64,000 nt of DNA from Hyaloscypha bicolor E. Lineage: Eukaryota > Ascomycota > Leotiomycetes > Helotiales > Hyaloscyphaceae. Of the stretch, positions 62,735 to 64,000 are shown one piece after another. The translations under genes and the position numbers were made by a program. The DNA is taken from NCBI RefSeq assembly GCF_002865645.1, contig NW_020194644.1, positions 945,289 through 1,009,288 on the forward strand, written 5' to 3'. The stretch's first letter is position 1. The number at the start of each line of letters is the position of its first letter. Below the pieces are notes generated by a model. That model made no database searches. It was not told where the DNA came from and saw only the letters and a program-made list of their open reading frames with translations.

Positions 62735-64000
62735 GCAAGTTGCAGTGACTGCAGTGAGCGAAGGTGTGTGCGTTACCGAGGCTACATACTACTAGATAGA
62801 GATATATTTAGTATCCGATCTTATCTCTTAAAGTAAAAGAGAATAAAGTAAAGCATATTACTAGGAAAAGGAATTAGAACTACTTGTAATATATTTGCCT
62901 TCCGAAAGAAGAGTCGGCTAAAAGTCGTCTTGTGGATTAGCGGCCCGTTTTGCCGAAACCTGTTCTCTAGATAAGTCTCCCGGATAATTATAGTAGGGTT
63001 AGATAGATGGTTTTGCTACTTTAGCAAGTACTTATTATTAGAGGAAGGTTAATGGTTTATTATTATATTATAAAATAGAGATATTCTTAATATTAGAATA
63101 GATCTCTATAGGTAATTAATATAAATTATAAGGCTAATTATAGCTATAGAGAAGGGGAATCTCCTAGCGGGTTTAATCTAAGGATAGCTAACGGGAGAAG
63201 TTCTAGATAATAAGGACAAATTTAGATACTATAGTCTTATAGTGTTTTTTATTATTTTAAAAGTAAAATAAGAAAATAAAAAGGTATTTCTATAGGATAG
63301 GACAAAATTTAGACTCAAAAAACTACTTTAGGTATTAGTAAAGAATATAGCTAAATAAAAATAAATTATCCTTAATTATAAACTTATTTCCCGGAGTTTT
63401 GAGAAATATACTAAATAGCTTTACTAGATTTTGGGAGGGGCTTTTATTTATTTATAAGCTATATCTACTTTAGTTCGAGTCTCGAATATCGAGGTTCTTT
63501 ATAGAGATTTTTGAAAAATATTAAACCTTATATAAATAATTTAGTAAAATTAGATAAATAGGGAAGATATTAAGGGCTTTAATTATTAAGAAGTAAACCT
63601 GAGTTTATATTTAAGCAAATCCCTAAATACCTATTTAATAAAGATATTTAGCGAGTTCTCCTACTAGGATAATATTCCTGACTAGTAAACTTATTATTAT
63701 TAGTCCTATTAGATATAATTATATTTATACTTATAATAAAGAATAAAAATTCGCTCTTGAAACCTTAATTCTTAGCTATGGTTTTATAAGAATATTATTT
63801 ATGGAAGGGGAAAGCAAATTCCACATAGTAAGAATCAGGGTATTATGGGATTCGAGGGTGCTTCGGAATAAGATCCTTATCTACTCGTTACTGGGACTTC
63901 TAGATAGTAAGGTGTAAAGAATGTCCTGGTAGTGAGAAGGACTTTAATAGTGCCAGTAGCTCCCCAAAACTATTACCAAAGTCAGACTCAACTTTTTTTT
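62735..64000. mobile_element. A/T-rich tract resembling another RIP-degraded mobile element, continuing past the window
   Basis: From about 62790 the DNA becomes strongly A/T-rich with TAA/TAG in every frame, like the interiors of the two transposons at 26.8 and 32.6 kb. Some frames keep protein-like scraps (for example a plus-strand run around 63440-63540) but no domain can be named, and no terminal repeat falls inside the window. Assignment as a mobile element rests on composition and on its position at the break of the dioxygenase gene. Confidence 0.4.

Overview
The window looks like nuclear DNA of a filamentous ascomycete, most probably a leotiomycete (Helotiales-like). Genes are split by introns of about 43-80 nt with GT...AG ends and CTGAC/CTAAC branch sites. 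Gene families are typical of moulds: Zn2Cys6 regulator, MYND protein, HsbA, Ccc1, fungal DOCK GEF, GH3 glucosidase, TauD-type oxygenase. A/T-saturated transposon copies full of TAA/TAG look like products of repeat-induced point mutation (RIP). All exon joins below were worked out by hand from splice signals, phase and family knowledge; no database was searched.

Layout. (1) 1-8.5 kb: a Zn2Cys6 transcription factor cut by the window edge and carrying two nonsense codons, a multi-exon MYND protein, about 4.6 kb with no gene I can support, and a small secreted repeat protein with a stop inside its repeat array. (2) 9-10.3 kb: two short non-coding mobile elements. (3) 10.6-26 kb: a housekeeping block with enoyl-CoA reductase Tsc13, an HsbA-like secreted protein, a Ccc1-type Fe/Mn transporter, a full-length DOCK Rac GEF of about 2,080 residues and a caspase-like clan CD protein. 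(4) 26.8-38 kb: an A/T-rich transposon island. Two 3.2-kb copies of one TA-inserting DDE transposon lie in the same orientation; one splits an unknown gene. A near-perfect palindromic MITE lies between them, and a broken GH3 beta-glucosidase beyond them carries a second MITE with the same ends. (5) 39-45.2 kb: an aquaglyceroporin and a glycerol kinase, divergently oriented 2.75 kb apart, a plausible glycerol uptake and use pair. (6) 45-52 kb: gene-poor DNA with a 318-bp inverted-repeat element, a carboxylesterase with one in-frame stop and a NACHT (NLR) relic. (7) 53-64 kb: a large SLIP-GC-like dynamin-family GTPase, a class III aminotransferase, a DUF2470 membrane protein and a TauD-like dioxygenase that breaks off where another A/T-rich tract begins.

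The main theme is compartmentalisation: compact intact gene blocks alternate with RIP-like islands, and the accessory genes next to or inside those islands (glucosidase, esterase, NLR, oxygenase, regulator, repeat protein) are broken by single stops, frameshifts or insertions. I found no rRNA, tRNA, CRISPR array or clear secondary-metabolite cluster. The most unusual items are the palindromic MITE family with TCCCTTCGTC ends, the paired RIP-damaged transposons, and the GTPase gene with two stop-free introns of 3n length.
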